DNA of 64,000 bases from Rhodoferax potami (GCF_032193765.1 NZ_JAVBIJ010000001.1:1860001-1924000); one strand, 5' to 3'. Shown: positions 1 to 9,684, numbered from the stretch's first letter. Program-made: numbers and translations. The notes: a model not told the origin generated them from the letters alone.

Positions 1-24
1 TCGTTACCATGGGGCGCACAGGGT

Positions 25-34
25 CCCCCCCCCC
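25..34. repeat. homopolymeric C tract (10 C)
   Basis: Ten consecutive C residues lie between GGGT and GATAAGG, about 140 bp before the arfB-like start. A G-rich run a few bases further could pair with it, and a T run follows. It could be a slippage-prone tract or part of a terminator for a gene left of the window; neither is demonstrated. Confidence 0.6.
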
Positions 35-174
35 GATAAGGGCTTGGGGGCTGCGTTGTCTTTTTTGGGCTTTTTAGACTCTTTATTTGATTTCTGTTGA
101 CCTTTGGCCATTAGGAGAGTCCTTGTACGAGAGTGTTATGGTTGAAGGCAGTCTAACCTTCACACGCACACATC

Positions 175-579
175 GTGGCATTTCTTTTTGATCGCATTGC
201 CGCAGAAGCACAGTTGATAGCTATCCGCGCGCAAGGTGCCGGCGGACAAAATGTCAATAAGGTATCCAGCGCTATTCATTTGCGGTTTGATATTCATGCA
301 TCATCTCTGCCTGAAGCGATCAAAGAGCGGCTGTTGGCGAGCCCCGACAACCGCATTAGCCGTGACGGCGTATTGGTCCTCAAAGCACAGCAACACCGGA
401 CCCATGAACTCAACCGGCTAGATGCATATACTCGCCTGCGCGGGATCATTGAGGCAGCTGCAATTGAACCGCTTCTACGCAAGGCCACTAAGCCAACTTA
501 CGCCTCGCGCCAACGCCGGTTGGAATCGAAGTCGATACACAGCAGGTTAAAGCAGTTGCGAGGGAATCGACTGGAATAA
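175..579 (+). CDS. arfB: ArfB-type peptidyl-tRNA hydrolase (ribosome rescue)
   Basis: ArfB (YaeJ) is a codon-independent peptidyl-tRNA hydrolase that frees ribosomes stalled on mRNAs lacking a stop codon. The 134-aa product carries the release-factor GGQ loop (GAGGQNVNKVSSA, about residues 22-34), whose Gln is modified and catalytic in the family. It ends in the basic tail (about residues 105-134) that in ArfB enters the empty mRNA channel. Release factors 1/2 are excluded because the protein lacks their codon-recognition domain. The start is a GTG at 175; the N-terminus is a few residues shorter than many homologues, so a slightly different start is possible. No operon partner is visible. 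Confidence 0.88.
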   Translation: MAFLFDRIAAEAQLIAIRAQGAGGQNVNKVSSAIHLRFDIHASSLPEAIKERLLASPDNRISRDGVLVLKAQQHRTHELNRLDAYTRLRGIIEAAAIEPLLRKATKPTYASRQRRLESKSIHSRLKQLRGNRLE

Positions 580-984
580 CAAAAAATCGGTCGGAAGATG
601 CAGTTGTCACTTGAAATTAGAGGCGATGCAGTCCAGTCAGCCTTGATCTTTGTTCGCGAGTGCGGAATCCTGCGCTCTGTGTTCCATAAAGACTCTCAAA
701 TCAATCAGTTTAGTGCAGCGTCAAACTGAGCCAAATTTCCGTCGAATTGGCCTCCTGCCGGTTTCAAAGCCACATAGTCATGACGGCAATGAACCAAGAA
801 ATTGCCAATCGCAACAAGAAGGCAGTTCAGGCGGGGATTCAAGGTTGATGATTCACGGGGGACAACGGAACAGGATGTCGGCGCCAGCCAAGCAGAAAGG
901 GATTTGGATTTGAAAATGCTTCTATGCCGCTGGATGTCAGTGCTACCGTAAGGGCCCCAGCAGGCTTTTCCTAGCAAGGGCGCC

Positions 985-1086
985 ATGAAGACTGAGCAAG
1001 CCAGAATTAGTAGGTTGCACGAAGAAAAACCTACGCTCAAGATAGAGCGCAGCATCTTGAAAAGCGCCACGACCTACATCGCCTAG
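985..1086 (+). pseudogene. IS3-family OrfA remnant
   Basis: A 34-codon stretch ending in TAG reads MKTEQARISRLHEEKPTLKI followed by ERSILKSATTYIA. This matches the end of IS3-family OrfA proteins, where a leucine-zipper segment of the form RLxxExxxLxxERDILKKAT precedes the stop. No upstream helix-turn-helix half and no OrfB follow in an open frame. The rest of 580-1308 holds no supportable gene; other open frames there have no recognisable protein character. I infer an old, decayed insertion. Confidence 0.5.
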
Positions 1087-1308
1087 GAATAAATAACCGA
1101 TGAAGCCATAAGCACTCTGTTGCGTCAAAGCTCCACAGGCAGCGATCGGGGCTATCGTGCACGTCGAATAAGACAAATTTCTGGCCTTATGACACAGCTG
1201 CGGCTTACATAGGATCAGACCCCTAATGTGGGGGTAGTCATTGCGCACATGCCCGAAGCGTCTCGGACAAGCGAAGGACCGATGCCAAAGCAACACGATT
1301 GCTAATAA

Positions 1309-2927
1309 GTTGTCCCTGCAAAACCCCTGCAACCCGCATGAACGCTTGTGATCTGGGGTGATTCCGGATGGTCAGAACTCTCAAATAGATATTCAATGGA
1401 GTCTGTTTTCTGGGAGTTTTTGAAAGCAGCGCCATGACCGATGACTTTTTCCGCAACCGCCTGGATCAGATGATCGATTTGCGCCACCCTCTGGCGGTGC
1501 TTGCTAACCGCATGCCTTGGCAAGAGATCGAAGCCTCCCTCGTCCAGCGCTGGGCACGCCAGGTCAAGTCTGGCAAGAAGATAGAAGACTTGGACTTGTT
1601 TGGTCCGGTCTCGGCCGTTGCCGGTGGCGGCGTCTCCAATGCCGGCCGTCCCCGTCTGCCCACCCGGTTAATGGTTGCCTTGCTGTACCTCAAGCATGCG
1701 TTCAATGAGAGCGACGAGGACGTGATCCAGCGCTGGGGTGAGACCCCCACTTGGCAGTACTTTTCTGGCAACGAATACTTTGAACACCAGTGGCCGTGCG
1801 ACCCGACACAACTGGGGCGCTTTCGTAAAGCTCTGGGCGAAGAAGGCGTGGAAGAACTGCTGGCCCGCACCATGGAAGTGGCGGTCACCCTCAAGCTGAT
1901 TGCCAAGAAAGAATTGACCCGCATGATCGTGGACTCCACGGTGCAAGAAAAAGCTGTGGCACATCCCACCGACAGCAAGCTGCTGGAGACCGCCCGATCC
2001 AAGGTGGTCGAGTTGGCCAAAGCCAATGGCATCGAGCTCAAACAGACCTACGCCAAAGAAGGCCAACTGCTGGGCTACAAGGCTGGGCGCTATGCCCATG
2101 CCCGCCAGTTCAAGCGCATGCGCAAAGCCATCAAACGCCAGCGCACCATCGTTGGACGGCTGCAGCGCGAGGTGGCTCGCAAGATGACCACGCTCAGCCA
2201 AGCCATACAAGAGACCTTGGGCCAGACCTTGGACAAGGCCAAACGCTTGGTCACGCAGACCGGCAGTCGCAAGGCAGTGGACAACCGCGCCAAGCTCTAC
2301 AGCTGGCATGCGCCCGAGGTGGAGTGCATCTCAAAAGGCAAGAGCCGCAATCCGTACGAGTTCGGCGTGAAGGTGGGTCTGGCCATGACGCTCAAGGGCA
2401 ATTTGATCGTGGGAGCCAGGAGCTTTCCCGGTAACCCGTATGACGGGCACACCATGCACGAGCAGATCGAGCAAAGCGCTATCCTGATGCAAGGCTTGGG
2501 GGTCAAGCCCGAGGTGGTGTACGCAGACTTGGGCTACCGGGGTGTGGACAAAGACAACCCGGACATTGAGATCAAACACCGGGGCAAGGACAAGCGGTTG
2601 ACCGATGAAGAGCGCAGACTGCTCAAACGGCGCCAAGCGATCGAGCCGATCATCGGGCACCTCAAAGCGGATCACCGCATGGACCGCTGCCACCTCAAAG
2701 GCTCAGCAGGCGATGCACTGCACGCGGTGCTGTGCGCGGCGGGCTACAACATCCGCTGGCTGCTGCGGATGATCGCCCGGAAAGGCCTGGGCCTTTTGTT
2801 GTGCCTGCTGCAGGTGAGCGGTTTGACGGGCTTGTTTGAGAAATTGGCCAAAATCATCGGCCTCAACCGACTGCAAGGCTCAGATCGGCGCTGGGGGGTG
2901 GCTTGAAGTGAATTTTGCAGGGACGAC
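1309..2927 (+). mobile_element. IS5-like element, copy A (intact, 1,619 bp)
   Basis: The ends are imperfect inverted repeats: GTTGTCCCTGCAAAA at the left and the complement of GTCGTCCCTGCAAAA at the right. The element is flanked by a 6-bp direct duplication, TAATAA (1303-1308 and 2928-2933). It carries one transposase gene. The same 1,619-bp unit recurs at 20152-21770 and, interrupted, at 16124-19884, so the ends are defined by comparing three copies. The identical transposase sequences argue for recent spread in this genome. Confidence 0.95.
1434..2906 (+). CDS. IS5-like DDE transposase (copy A)
   Basis: This 490-aa DDE transposase would cut and join the IS ends. An InsH-type N-terminal domain (DUF772-like) spans about residues 65-150, with PTRLMVALLYLKHAFNESDE and the downstream CDPTQLGRFR signature. 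A charged linker follows, about residues 195-270. The catalytic core includes D in IVDSTVQEK (about 165), D in VYADLGYRG (about 365) and E in RQAIEPIIGHLK (about 400). The start ATG lies 125 bp inside the left inverted repeat and the stop is 21 bp before the right end, a tight IS fit. The reading frame is intact and therefore potentially active. Confidence 0.93.
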   Translation: MTDDFFRNRLDQMIDLRHPLAVLANRMPWQEIEASLVQRWARQVKSGKKIEDLDLFGPVSAVAGGGVSNAGRPRLPTRLMVALLYLKHAFNESDEDVIQRWGETPTWQYFSGNEYFEHQWPCDPTQLGRFRKALGEEGVEELLARTMEVAVTLKLIAKKELTRMIVDSTVQEKAVAHPTDSKLLETARSKVVELAKANGIELKQTYAKEGQLLGYKAGRYAHARQFKRMRKAIKRQRTIVGRLQREVARKMTTLSQAIQETLGQTLDKAKRLVTQTGSRKAVDNRAKLYSWHAPEVECISKGKSRNPYEFGVKVGLAMTLKGNLIVGARSFPGNPYDGHTMHEQIEQSAILMQGLGVKPEVVYADLGYRGVDKDNPDIEIKHRGKDKRLTDEERRLLKRRQAIEPIIGHLKADHRMDRCHLKGSAGDALHAVLCAAGYNIRWLLRMIARKGLGLLLCLLQVSGLTGLFEKLAKIIGLNRLQGSDRRWGVA

Positions 2928-3603
2928 TAATAAGGTTTTTGACCGCCCAGCCGAGGCCGATGGACCCTGCCGTAGCGTGTCTCGTAACTCAGCCAAAACT
3001 AGAAAGCTGGCGGCGGGCGTTATGGCGCGGCTGTATTAGACCTGCACCCGCGTTGAATTGGCGACTGCTCGATGCAAGGCAACACGACCTAGCGACTGGC
3101 GCCAGATGTCTTGAAAATTGCGGTGTGGCTATGAGTAAAACGACAGTGCTGCTGCATCGCACTTACCAAGGTAGCCCGTACACTAACTGGAATATTCAGC
3201 AACGGCTTTAGAAACAATGCATCACATACTGAATGTATCGAGCTGGCGAGTTCTGAGGTGACTCAGGGATAGAATAATTCTTTAGTTTGGTCAAGATCGA
3301 ATGCTCAGCAACAAAAGCTCATCAAATTCCGGAACAGTCACGCGCCTGTGTGTTTGATTAGATTAGGCGATTTCGCAAACCTGTGCCCTGCACTGCGAGC
3401 TATCGAACTCAAGTCCGATACCAATTATGAGAGATTTAAGAGCTTGGGTTAATGTAGCGACCTTTAAATGTACACATTGCTTTGCTGCCAACCCACACAC
3501 CTCCATGTTGGATAATGTTGACGAGTCTATAGACACATTTTTTAGACCAAACTATTAGCATAGATATGCAAAGCCTACGACAATACAAATCGAGAAATAG
3601 AGC
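2928..3603. other. intergenic, degenerate; no supportable gene
   Basis: This stretch lies between IS5-like copy A and the polysaccharide cluster. With the IS removed, one + frame stays open across the junction to 3211, but its product resembles nothing I recognise. Around 3352-3450 a short frame reads CLIRLGDFANLCPALRAIEL, faintly like the N-terminus of GT9 heptosyltransferases, before a stop. The DNA from about 3230 is AT-rich. It most likely contains decayed polysaccharide genes and the promoter region of the cluster, but I cannot place a promoter. Confidence 0.4.
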
Positions 3604-4553
3604 CTCGTGACCGGTGGAGCATATTTTTTGGACTCACATATCATCAAAATACTACTTGAGCGTGGCGATGAAGTAGTTTGCACAGATAACTTTTCTACAG
3701 GCACGAAATATAATATCGAACATTTAACCTCTCACCCTCGATTCGAATTTCTCAGGCACGACGTAACGTTCCCTTTGCATATCGAAGCGGATAAAATATA
3801 CAACTTGACATTCCCGGCGAGCCCTATTCATTACCAGTACGACCCAGCCCAAACTACAAAAACTAGCGTACATGGCGCGATAAATATGCTTGGCTTGGCC
3901 AAACGACTTCGTGCCCGTATATTCCGAGCGAGTACGAGCAAAATATATGGGAATCTCTCTGTTCACCTACAGCCAGAGAGTTACTGGAGCAATGTAAATT
4001 CGATTGGCCCTGAAGCTGTTATCACGAAAGCAAACGATATGCAGAATTTTTATTTTCTGATTATTACCGACAACATAACTTCGACATCCGTTTCGCTCAG
4101 ATCTTCAATACTTATGGTCCTCGCATGCACCCTAACGACGGCCGTGCAGTGAGTAACGTTGTAGTACAAGCACTAAATGACGAAGATATCACTCTATATA
4201 GTGATGGCGGGCAGACACTCAGCTTTTGTTACGTGGACGACCTTATTGAAGGATTTTTGCGATTCATGGATATGTCTGCTGGAGAGAACGGCCACCCCTG
4301 TTTTCCAGGCCCCATGAATCTAGGTAGTTCTTGCGAGTTCACAATACGCCAACTGGGTGAACTCATCATTGAATTAACCGGTTCGAGCTCGAAACTGGTA
4401 TGTTATCTATTGCCTGCAGATGACCCAAAGCAGCGGCAACCCGACATCACGCTAGCCAAAAAGACGCTCGACTGGGAGCCCACAATCACCTTGGATTCAG
4501 GCCTCCAAAATACAATTTGTTACTGTGCGCCAGTATTTAGCAAAGCTTTATGA
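3604..4553 (+). pseudogene. UDP-glucuronate decarboxylase (UXS-like), degraded
   Basis: An intact relative would be an extended SDR enzyme converting UDP-glucuronate to UDP-xylose. Recognisable segments are LVTGGA at the start, [28 protein letters not shown] sequence, [20 protein letters not shown] and, in a second frame, MHPNDGR followed by [17 protein letters not shown]. The frame breaks near 4015: shifting by one base there restores [20 protein letters not shown], including the YxxxK catalytic pair, up to [17 protein letters not shown] codon sits immediately before SLVTGG where upstream residues should be, and the Rossmann glycines are altered (GGAYFLDSH). These lesions mark a decaying gene. 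Confidence 0.85.
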
Positions 4554-5875
4554 TCCGCTTAGGAAACTTGCTGTCTTCAATTGCAAGGCTGCCCACCTTG
4601 TTAGCGTCCCTAACCGCTCGCAATGCGGCTTCTAGTTTTGTCGCCCTAGCTTGGCTGAGCTTGCTTTCCATGCTCATGATTCCCTTCTATATTCGTCTAC
4701 TGGGCGTATCAGAGTGGGGCCTAGTCGCGGCCTGTGCTAGCCTCCAAATCCTTTCGAACTTTATCGATTCTGGCTTCAGCCAAATCCTACCTAGATGGGT
4801 AGCGTTAGTAGCAAATCATCCCGCACGTTTACGCCAATATGTGATAGTTTTTCGGCGCATATACATCTGCCTCGGCCTCACGATGTTTCTGACATTGCAG
4901 GCATCCGCAGGCTACTTGGCCCACCGCTGGTTTAAAGTCCCCGCTGAAAGCATGGATGGGCTTGAGATGGCCATTCGCATTGTTAGCCTTCAATTCTTTT
5001 TCCAATTCTTCAACAATCTGCACATTGGACTCTGGCACGGCCTACAACACCAAGTACTCGCAAACTTTAGGGCTTGCGGCTTCGGGACTCTGAAGCACTT
5101 GACGGCCCTACTGTCCTTGCAGTTCCTGGTACCGGAAGCATGGATGTACACACTAGCCTTCGCTTCTATCGCTTTTTTGGAGGTCACTGTAAACGCCGTC
5201 AGCGTGCGGCGCCTGCTCGGGCGTGGGCCTGACACCGCCTCTCAGGATAAGATCACTTTAGGCCTACTGTTGAAAGAGGTGTCTATTCTCTCAGCAGGCA
5301 TTCTCGTCGGCCTATTAGTGAGCCAACTCGACCGAATAATTCTCAGCAGAACGATAGACGTAGCGGAGTTTGGTATATACACAGTCGTATCAACTTTTGC
5401 CTTTGCCTTTCTGCAATTGCAGGCACCGGTAACGCGAGCTTACTTCCCGGTGATTGTCAAGAATATTCAAACTAACGGGCAAGTGTCAGCCGCCCACATG
5501 AAGCGCCTGGTGGGCGGCACTCTGGTTATTTGTATTTTGCCCGCGTTAATGACTTGCTGGTTTGCGCCACAAATTCTTGAACTATGGTTACAAGACCTAA
5601 CAGTTGTAAGCTTGGGCACTGCCCCATTTCGGCTTCTGCTTTTTGCGGTTGTATTGAACAGCCTCTATGGCTGCATTTATCAAGTCATCGTCGCCAAGGG
5701 ACAGTCGCACAAGATTTTGCAATTCAATCTTATTTCACTAGCTTCAGCTTTATTGGTGGTATATCTCTACGGAACTGACGGAGGAGTCATGCTTGGAGCT
5801 TTCATATGGATCACCACCTCGCTAGCGCAACTTATGCTAGGCATTCTTTGGTGGTTTAAGACCAGCCAACAATAA
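4550..5875 (+). CDS. Wzx-type oligosaccharide flippase
   Basis: This 441-aa, very hydrophobic protein has roughly 12-14 predicted membrane segments and belongs to the polysaccharide-transport (MOP) superfamily. Such proteins flip undecaprenyl-linked repeat units across the inner membrane. The opening [20 protein letters not shown] followed by [14 protein letters not shown] is typical of O-antigen Wzx and related PST exporters. The ATG overlaps the last codons of the UXS pseudogene, so it was once translationally coupled. Substrate specificity cannot be read from sequence; the placement among glycosyltransferases supports an O-antigen or capsule role. Confidence 0.82.
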   Translation: MIRLGNLLSSIARLPTLLASLTARNAASSFVALAWLSLLSMLMIPFYIRLLGVSEWGLVAACASLQILSNFIDSGFSQILPRWVALVANHPARLRQYVIVFRRIYICLGLTMFLTLQASAGYLAHRWFKVPAESMDGLEMAIRIVSLQFFFQFFNNLHIGLWHGLQHQVLANFRACGFGTLKHLTALLSLQFLVPEAWMYTLAFASIAFLEVTVNAVSVRRLLGRGPDTASQDKITLGLLLKEVSILSAGILVGLLVSQLDRIILSRTIDVAEFGIYTVVSTFAFAFLQLQAPVTRAYFPVIVKNIQTNGQVSAAHMKRLVGGTLVICILPALMTCWFAPQILELWLQDLTVVSLGTAPFRLLLFAVVLNSLYGCIYQVIVAKGQSHKILQFNLISLASALLVVYLYGTDGGVMLGAFIWITTSLAQLMLGILWWFKTSQQ

Positions 5876-5885
5876 GCGTAAAAGG

Positions 5886-6668
5886 ATGCTAGAGATAACA
5901 TTATCTATGTACAAATTTATTAAACATTTTTCGCACAAAGCGCGCCGTGCATTTGTCCTTTTTCAACAGTTTTTTACCGCTTTGATGCAATTTCGTAAGC
6001 TTCAAGCCAACGAAAGACCTAGATTTTCGTTGGCTTGGAAATACCGATGGTTGCATTTGCGAGACGCTACAGCTACAACCGGATTTGATAGACACTATGT
6101 TTTCCATACCGCTTGGGCTATTAGAGTAGTTGCCGATTTGCGCCCCGCCCAGCATATTGATATTGCAAGTTCACTCTATTTCGTCAGTTCGGTGTCCGCC
6201 TTTGTGCTAACAAAGTTTATCGACTTCCGCCCGGCAAATTTAGGCCTTTCTGGCTTGGTCAGCGACGCTGGTACGTTGATGCAGCTGCCTTTCACCAACA
6301 ATAGCGTGGAATCTTTGTCCTGCATGCATGTAGTCGAGCATATCGGTCTAGGCCGCTATGGTGATCCCTTGGACTACGACGGAGACCTCAAGGCGGCGCG
6401 CGAGTTGGTCCGAGTGGTGGCACCCGGGGGCACGTTATTGTTTGTGGTGCCAGTCAGTGGTCAAGCGCGAATTGAGTTCAACGCACATCGTATCTACACC
6501 TATGAGCAGGTGCTGGAGATGTTTCCCGAACTCGAACTAGTCGAGTTTGCCCTTATTCCGGACGATGGCGCCACGGAGGGATTGATTCGTCAAGCAGACC
6601 CCCGATTAGCTGGAAAGCAACGTTACGGTTGTGGATGCTTCCACTTTATAAAGCGATTGCCGACTTAA
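5886..6668 (+). CDS. DUF268-like, methyltransferase-fold protein
   Basis: This 260-aa protein resembles DUF268, which is found in polysaccharide clusters and has a SAM-methyltransferase-like fold. Visible landmarks are HIDIASSLYFVSSVSAF (about residue 95), a central SCMHVVEHIGLGRYGDPLDY (about 145-165) and a LVRVVAPGGTLLFVVPV segment (about 180-196), the last two being like the post-motif region of class I methyltransferases. The function is unproven. A second start at 5907 (MYKFIKHF) is plausible because AGGATG leaves almost no spacing at 5886. It lies 10 bp after wzx, in the same operon. Confidence 0.65.
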   Translation: MLEITLSMYKFIKHFSHKARRAFVLFQQFFTALMQFRKLQANERPRFSLAWKYRWLHLRDATATTGFDRHYVFHTAWAIRVVADLRPAQHIDIASSLYFVSSVSAFVLTKFIDFRPANLGLSGLVSDAGTLMQLPFTNNSVESLSCMHVVEHIGLGRYGDPLDYDGDLKAARELVRVVAPGGTLLFVVPVSGQARIEFNAHRIYTYEQVLEMFPELELVEFALIPDDGATEGLIRQADPRLAGKQRYGCGCFHFIKRLPT

Positions 6669-6696
6669 AACTTCATCTGAGAAAGAAAATACCTAA

Positions 6697-7566
6697 ATGA
6701 TTGCTTTTAAGGCACAAGGGGGGTTGGGTAATCAGCTGTTTCAATACGCTGCCGCTCGACGTCTTGCTATGCAGCATAAGTGTGCGTTAGTTGTTGACCA
6801 TCACTGGTTTGATCATCCCGGGCCAGGTGAAACGCCGCGCCCATTGGAGCTTACGCGATACCCATTGGGAATGCGTTTGGCTACACGATCAGAATTATTT
6901 CGCTGGGCACCGATCCGCTCGCGCTGGGGGCGGTACCTTAAGCCATTGCAATCGATGAAAGTGATACACGAGGAGGGCTTCGGTATCAACAGCAATGTAT
7001 TTACGGCACCGCCCAAGAGCTACTTGGTAGGATTCTGGCAGAGCGAGGCATATTTCGCCGGGATTCGTGAGCAACTATTGACCGAACTAACACCGCTGGA
7101 TCCTCCTGGGCCGGCAGATCTAACTCTGATGGAGCAAATGGAGCAAAGCGAATCTGTTTGTGTGCATGTCCGCCGTGGTGACTATGTAAGTTTGGCATCA
7201 GCATCGCAATATCATGGTCTGTGCTCACTGGCATACTACCGGAAGGCGATTGAGCGAATGGCTGAGCGACTTCACTCTCCTACTTTATTCGTCTTCTCAG
7301 ACGATCCCGAATGGACCAAAGCCAACCTGCGATCACCGTATCCCACTCATTTCGTCGATCACAACCGCCCCGAACAAGCATTTCAAGATTTGCGAATGAT
7401 GTCTAAATGTAAGCACCATATCTTAGCCAACAGCAGCTTTAGCTGGTGGGGTGCATGGCTGTCGCGTAGTGCAAATCAGATCGTGATTGCTCCCGAGCAA
7501 TGGTATGCAGTGGATAGACCCACTCCCGATCTTATTCCTGCGCGATGGATTCGGATGGCAGGATAA
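6697..7566 (+). CDS. GT11 alpha-1,2-fucosyltransferase-like glycosyltransferase
   Basis: This 289-aa GT11 enzyme probably transfers a fucose-type sugar from a GDP donor to a galactose-like acceptor of the repeat unit. The family start GGLGNQLFQYAAARRLA (about residues 8-24), the donor-binding VCVHVRRGDYV (about 150-160, the HxRRxD motif), FVFSDDPEW and the C-terminal ILANSSFSWWGAWLS (about 248-262) are all present. The fold is cytoplasmic GT-B. No gmd/fcl pair for GDP-fucose is in the window, so the donor must come from elsewhere or differ. Confidence 0.88.
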   Translation: MIAFKAQGGLGNQLFQYAAARRLAMQHKCALVVDHHWFDHPGPGETPRPLELTRYPLGMRLATRSELFRWAPIRSRWGRYLKPLQSMKVIHEEGFGINSNVFTAPPKSYLVGFWQSEAYFAGIREQLLTELTPLDPPGPADLTLMEQMEQSESVCVHVRRGDYVSLASASQYHGLCSLAYYRKAIERMAERLHSPTLFVFSDDPEWTKANLRSPYPTHFVDHNRPEQAFQDLRMMSKCKHHILANSSFSWWGAWLSRSANQIVIAPEQWYAVDRPTPDLIPARWIRMAG

Positions 7567-7570
7567 AAAC

Positions 7571-8482
7571 ATGAAGAACGACAACCCTCAAGATTTGACT
7601 GTGGTTATCCCTACATTCAATCGGAGTGAGGAACTTGTTCGAGCCTTGAGTAGCTTGGCGACTCAAACGGACAATATGTTTGATGTTGTCGTTTGTGATG
7701 ATGGCTCCACAGAGGATATAGCCGCCGCAATCGGCGGCTTCTACAGCCAACTTCGCCTGCGCTTGCTACGGATTGATAACTCGGGGGGACCTGCACGACC
7801 GCGCAACGTGGCAACCAAAGCTGCCACGACACGTTGGATCAGTTACCTGGACTCAGACGACTGGTGGTACAAATCGCGGATAGCTGATCTAAAAGCGCAG
7901 CTCACTGAAGACCGAGATATCGTCTACCACTCTTTGCGGGTTGAACGGGCAGACCTCGACACAGCAGCTAAGCCGCCCCATACCGGCAAGATTGGCGAAC
8001 AACTGCGCTCCAACGATCCCATCATGCACATGATCCGGTTTGGCAACCCCTTGCCCACCTCAGGCACAACGGTTAAACGCGAGCTCATGATGGCGATCGG
8101 TGGATTCGACGAAAGCCCGGGGCTAGTGGAAGACTTTGACGCTTGGCTGCGCCTCGCAGCAAGAGGTGCGCGATTTCACTATGTGCCAGCAATACTAGGC
8201 ACTTATTGTGTTGGCTCAGATCAGATCAGCATATTTAACGCGCGGCAATTTGATCATCAGCGGAATCTTTTTAGACGTCAAATAACTCTACTGCCGCCGA
8301 GGTACCGCGATCGTGCCCGAAGTAATTTTGGGTATCTGCTAGGCAGTTATGCATTAGCCCTTAATTTGCCCAACGCCAATCACTATTTTCGCGACTTAAA
8401 ATTTAGACATGAGCCCGCGCGCTGGTTGAAGGCAAAAATCAAGCTGTGGACGGCTTCATGGAAGACGGGACCTTTGAGATGA
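7571..8482 (+). CDS. GT2 family glycosyltransferase
   Basis: The product is 303 aa when started at ATG 7571, 4 bp after the previous stop; a longer frame to 7487 would overlap that gene by 80 bp and is unlikely. The N-terminal GT-A domain shows LTVVIPTFNRSEELVRALSS, VVVCDDGSTED (nucleotide-binding DDG), DNSGGPARPRNVA and the metal-binding YLDSDDWW. A PTSGTTVKRELMMAIGGFDE segment and VEDFDAWLR give the usual acceptor-side ED motif. It would add one sugar of the repeat unit at the cytoplasmic membrane face; donor and linkage are unknown. Confidence 0.85.
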   Translation: MKNDNPQDLTVVIPTFNRSEELVRALSSLATQTDNMFDVVVCDDGSTEDIAAAIGGFYSQLRLRLLRIDNSGGPARPRNVATKAATTRWISYLDSDDWWYKSRIADLKAQLTEDRDIVYHSLRVERADLDTAAKPPHTGKIGEQLRSNDPIMHMIRFGNPLPTSGTTVKRELMMAIGGFDESPGLVEDFDAWLRLAARGARFHYVPAILGTYCVGSDQISIFNARQFDHQRNLFRRQITLLPPRYRDRARSNFGYLLGSYALALNLPNANHYFRDLKFRHEPARWLKAKIKLWTASWKTGPLR

Positions 8483-9684
8483 GCGATAGACTTCGCGTAC
8501 TCCTTTGTTGTGAGCACTACCCTCCCAGCGTCGGCGGCGTTCAGGAAGTTATCCGCCAGATCGCAGAGCGTCTAGCGACTGCAGGGATAGATGTGACTGT
8601 CGCCACGAGCCCACATCCCGACCGAACCTCAGACACAATAAGAAACGAGGTGCGAGTAGTATCCTTTGAGATTACTGGCAATTGGGCCACAGGGATGCAT
8701 GGTCAGGTCGAGGAATACAAACGCTTTTTGCTACAAGATAACTTCGACACAGTGATGATCAAGGCTGCTCAGCAGTGGACCTTCGATGCAACAATAGATA
8801 TCCTCCCCATTTTAAAATGCCGTAAACTTTTCATCCCCTGTGGCTTCTCAGGCTTACATAATTCTCTTTATTGGGATTATTTTACAAAAATGCCGCAATG
8901 GCTTAGATGGTTTGATGGACTGATATTTTATACTCACGAATACCAAGACATCGCTTTTGCTAAGGCTCATGGCCTTTCCAACCTCTATTTCGTGCCCAAT
9001 GGTGTCGACGAGCGTGAGTTCCAAGACCTCAACCCTGGGAATATCCGTCAGCAACTAGGAATTGATCCCGAGCATGATCTTCTACTGAGCGTCGGGAGCC
9101 GCATTAAAAATAAAGGACACTGGGAAGTTGTTCAAGCTTTCAACAAAGCAAAACTGTGTCGCCCAGCAGTATTGGTTATTAATGCGAACGAGCCAGGGAA
9201 AATTTTCACTGAAAAAATAAAACGCACTATCAAGCACCTCATTCAGGGACGCTTGCCCCTGCCCTGTCTGGCTTGGTGGTGTAATCTCACCCAAACACGT
9301 AAACGTTTGTTGATCGTGGACTTATCGCGTGCTGATGTGGTGAATCTCTACAAGGCAGCCAACCTTTTTATCTCAGCTTCGCATGTGGAGTATTCCCCTT
9401 TGGTTCTCTTTGAATCTGCGGCTTCGGGGACGCCGTTCATTTCAAGTGACGCGGGCAACAGCCAAGAGATTGCCGACTGGACAGGAGGTGGGGTTGTGCT
9501 ACCCAAAGCCCGAAAAAACTCATCCGAGATATCTATCGACAGATTAATGCACGAGCTGGAAAATATGTTAGCCGACAGAGAAAAACTCCGAAAAATGGGT
9601 GAGTCCGCAAGAACATCCATTTGGAACAAGGGTTTTACTTGGAGCCAGATCGTTCAACGCTACCAACAATTGCTAAGGCCTTAG
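8479..9684 (+). CDS. GT4 family glycosyltransferase
   Basis: This 401-aa GT-B enzyme starts at ATG 8479, overlapping the previous stop as ATGA. The N-terminal domain has LRVLLCCEHYPPSVGGVQEV, the acceptor-side glycine-rich loop of GT4. The C-terminal domain has LLSVGSRIKNKGHW (about 207-220) and the donor-binding FISASHVEYSPLVLFESAAS with GTPFISSDAGNSQEI (about 302-337). The middle carries an aromatic segment (residues about 135-160) that may touch the membrane. It is the last gene before a 454-bp gap, so the first transcription unit probably ends here. Confidence 0.85.
   Translation: MSDRLRVLLCCEHYPPSVGGVQEVIRQIAERLATAGIDVTVATSPHPDRTSDTIRNEVRVVSFEITGNWATGMHGQVEEYKRFLLQDNFDTVMIKAAQQWTFDATIDILPILKCRKLFIPCGFSGLHNSLYWDYFTKMPQWLRWFDGLIFYTHEYQDIAFAKAHGLSNLYFVPNGVDEREFQDLNPGNIRQQLGIDPEHDLLLSVGSRIKNKGHWEVVQAFNKAKLCRPAVLVINANEPGKIFTEKIKRTIKHLIQGRLPLPCLAWWCNLTQTRKRLLIVDLSRADVVNLYKAANLFISASHVEYSPLVLFESAASGTPFISSDAGNSQEIADWTGGGVVLPKARKNSSEISIDRLMHELENMLADREKLRKMGESARTSIWNKGFTWSQIVQRYQQLLRP

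Noticed and set aside
1466..2309. Long open frames on the minus strand within the IS5-like copies (also at 18495-19266 and 20309-21152)
   Set aside because: They lie antisense to the catalytic transposase, have repetitive GC-driven composition and no motif; they are by-products of the transposase codons.
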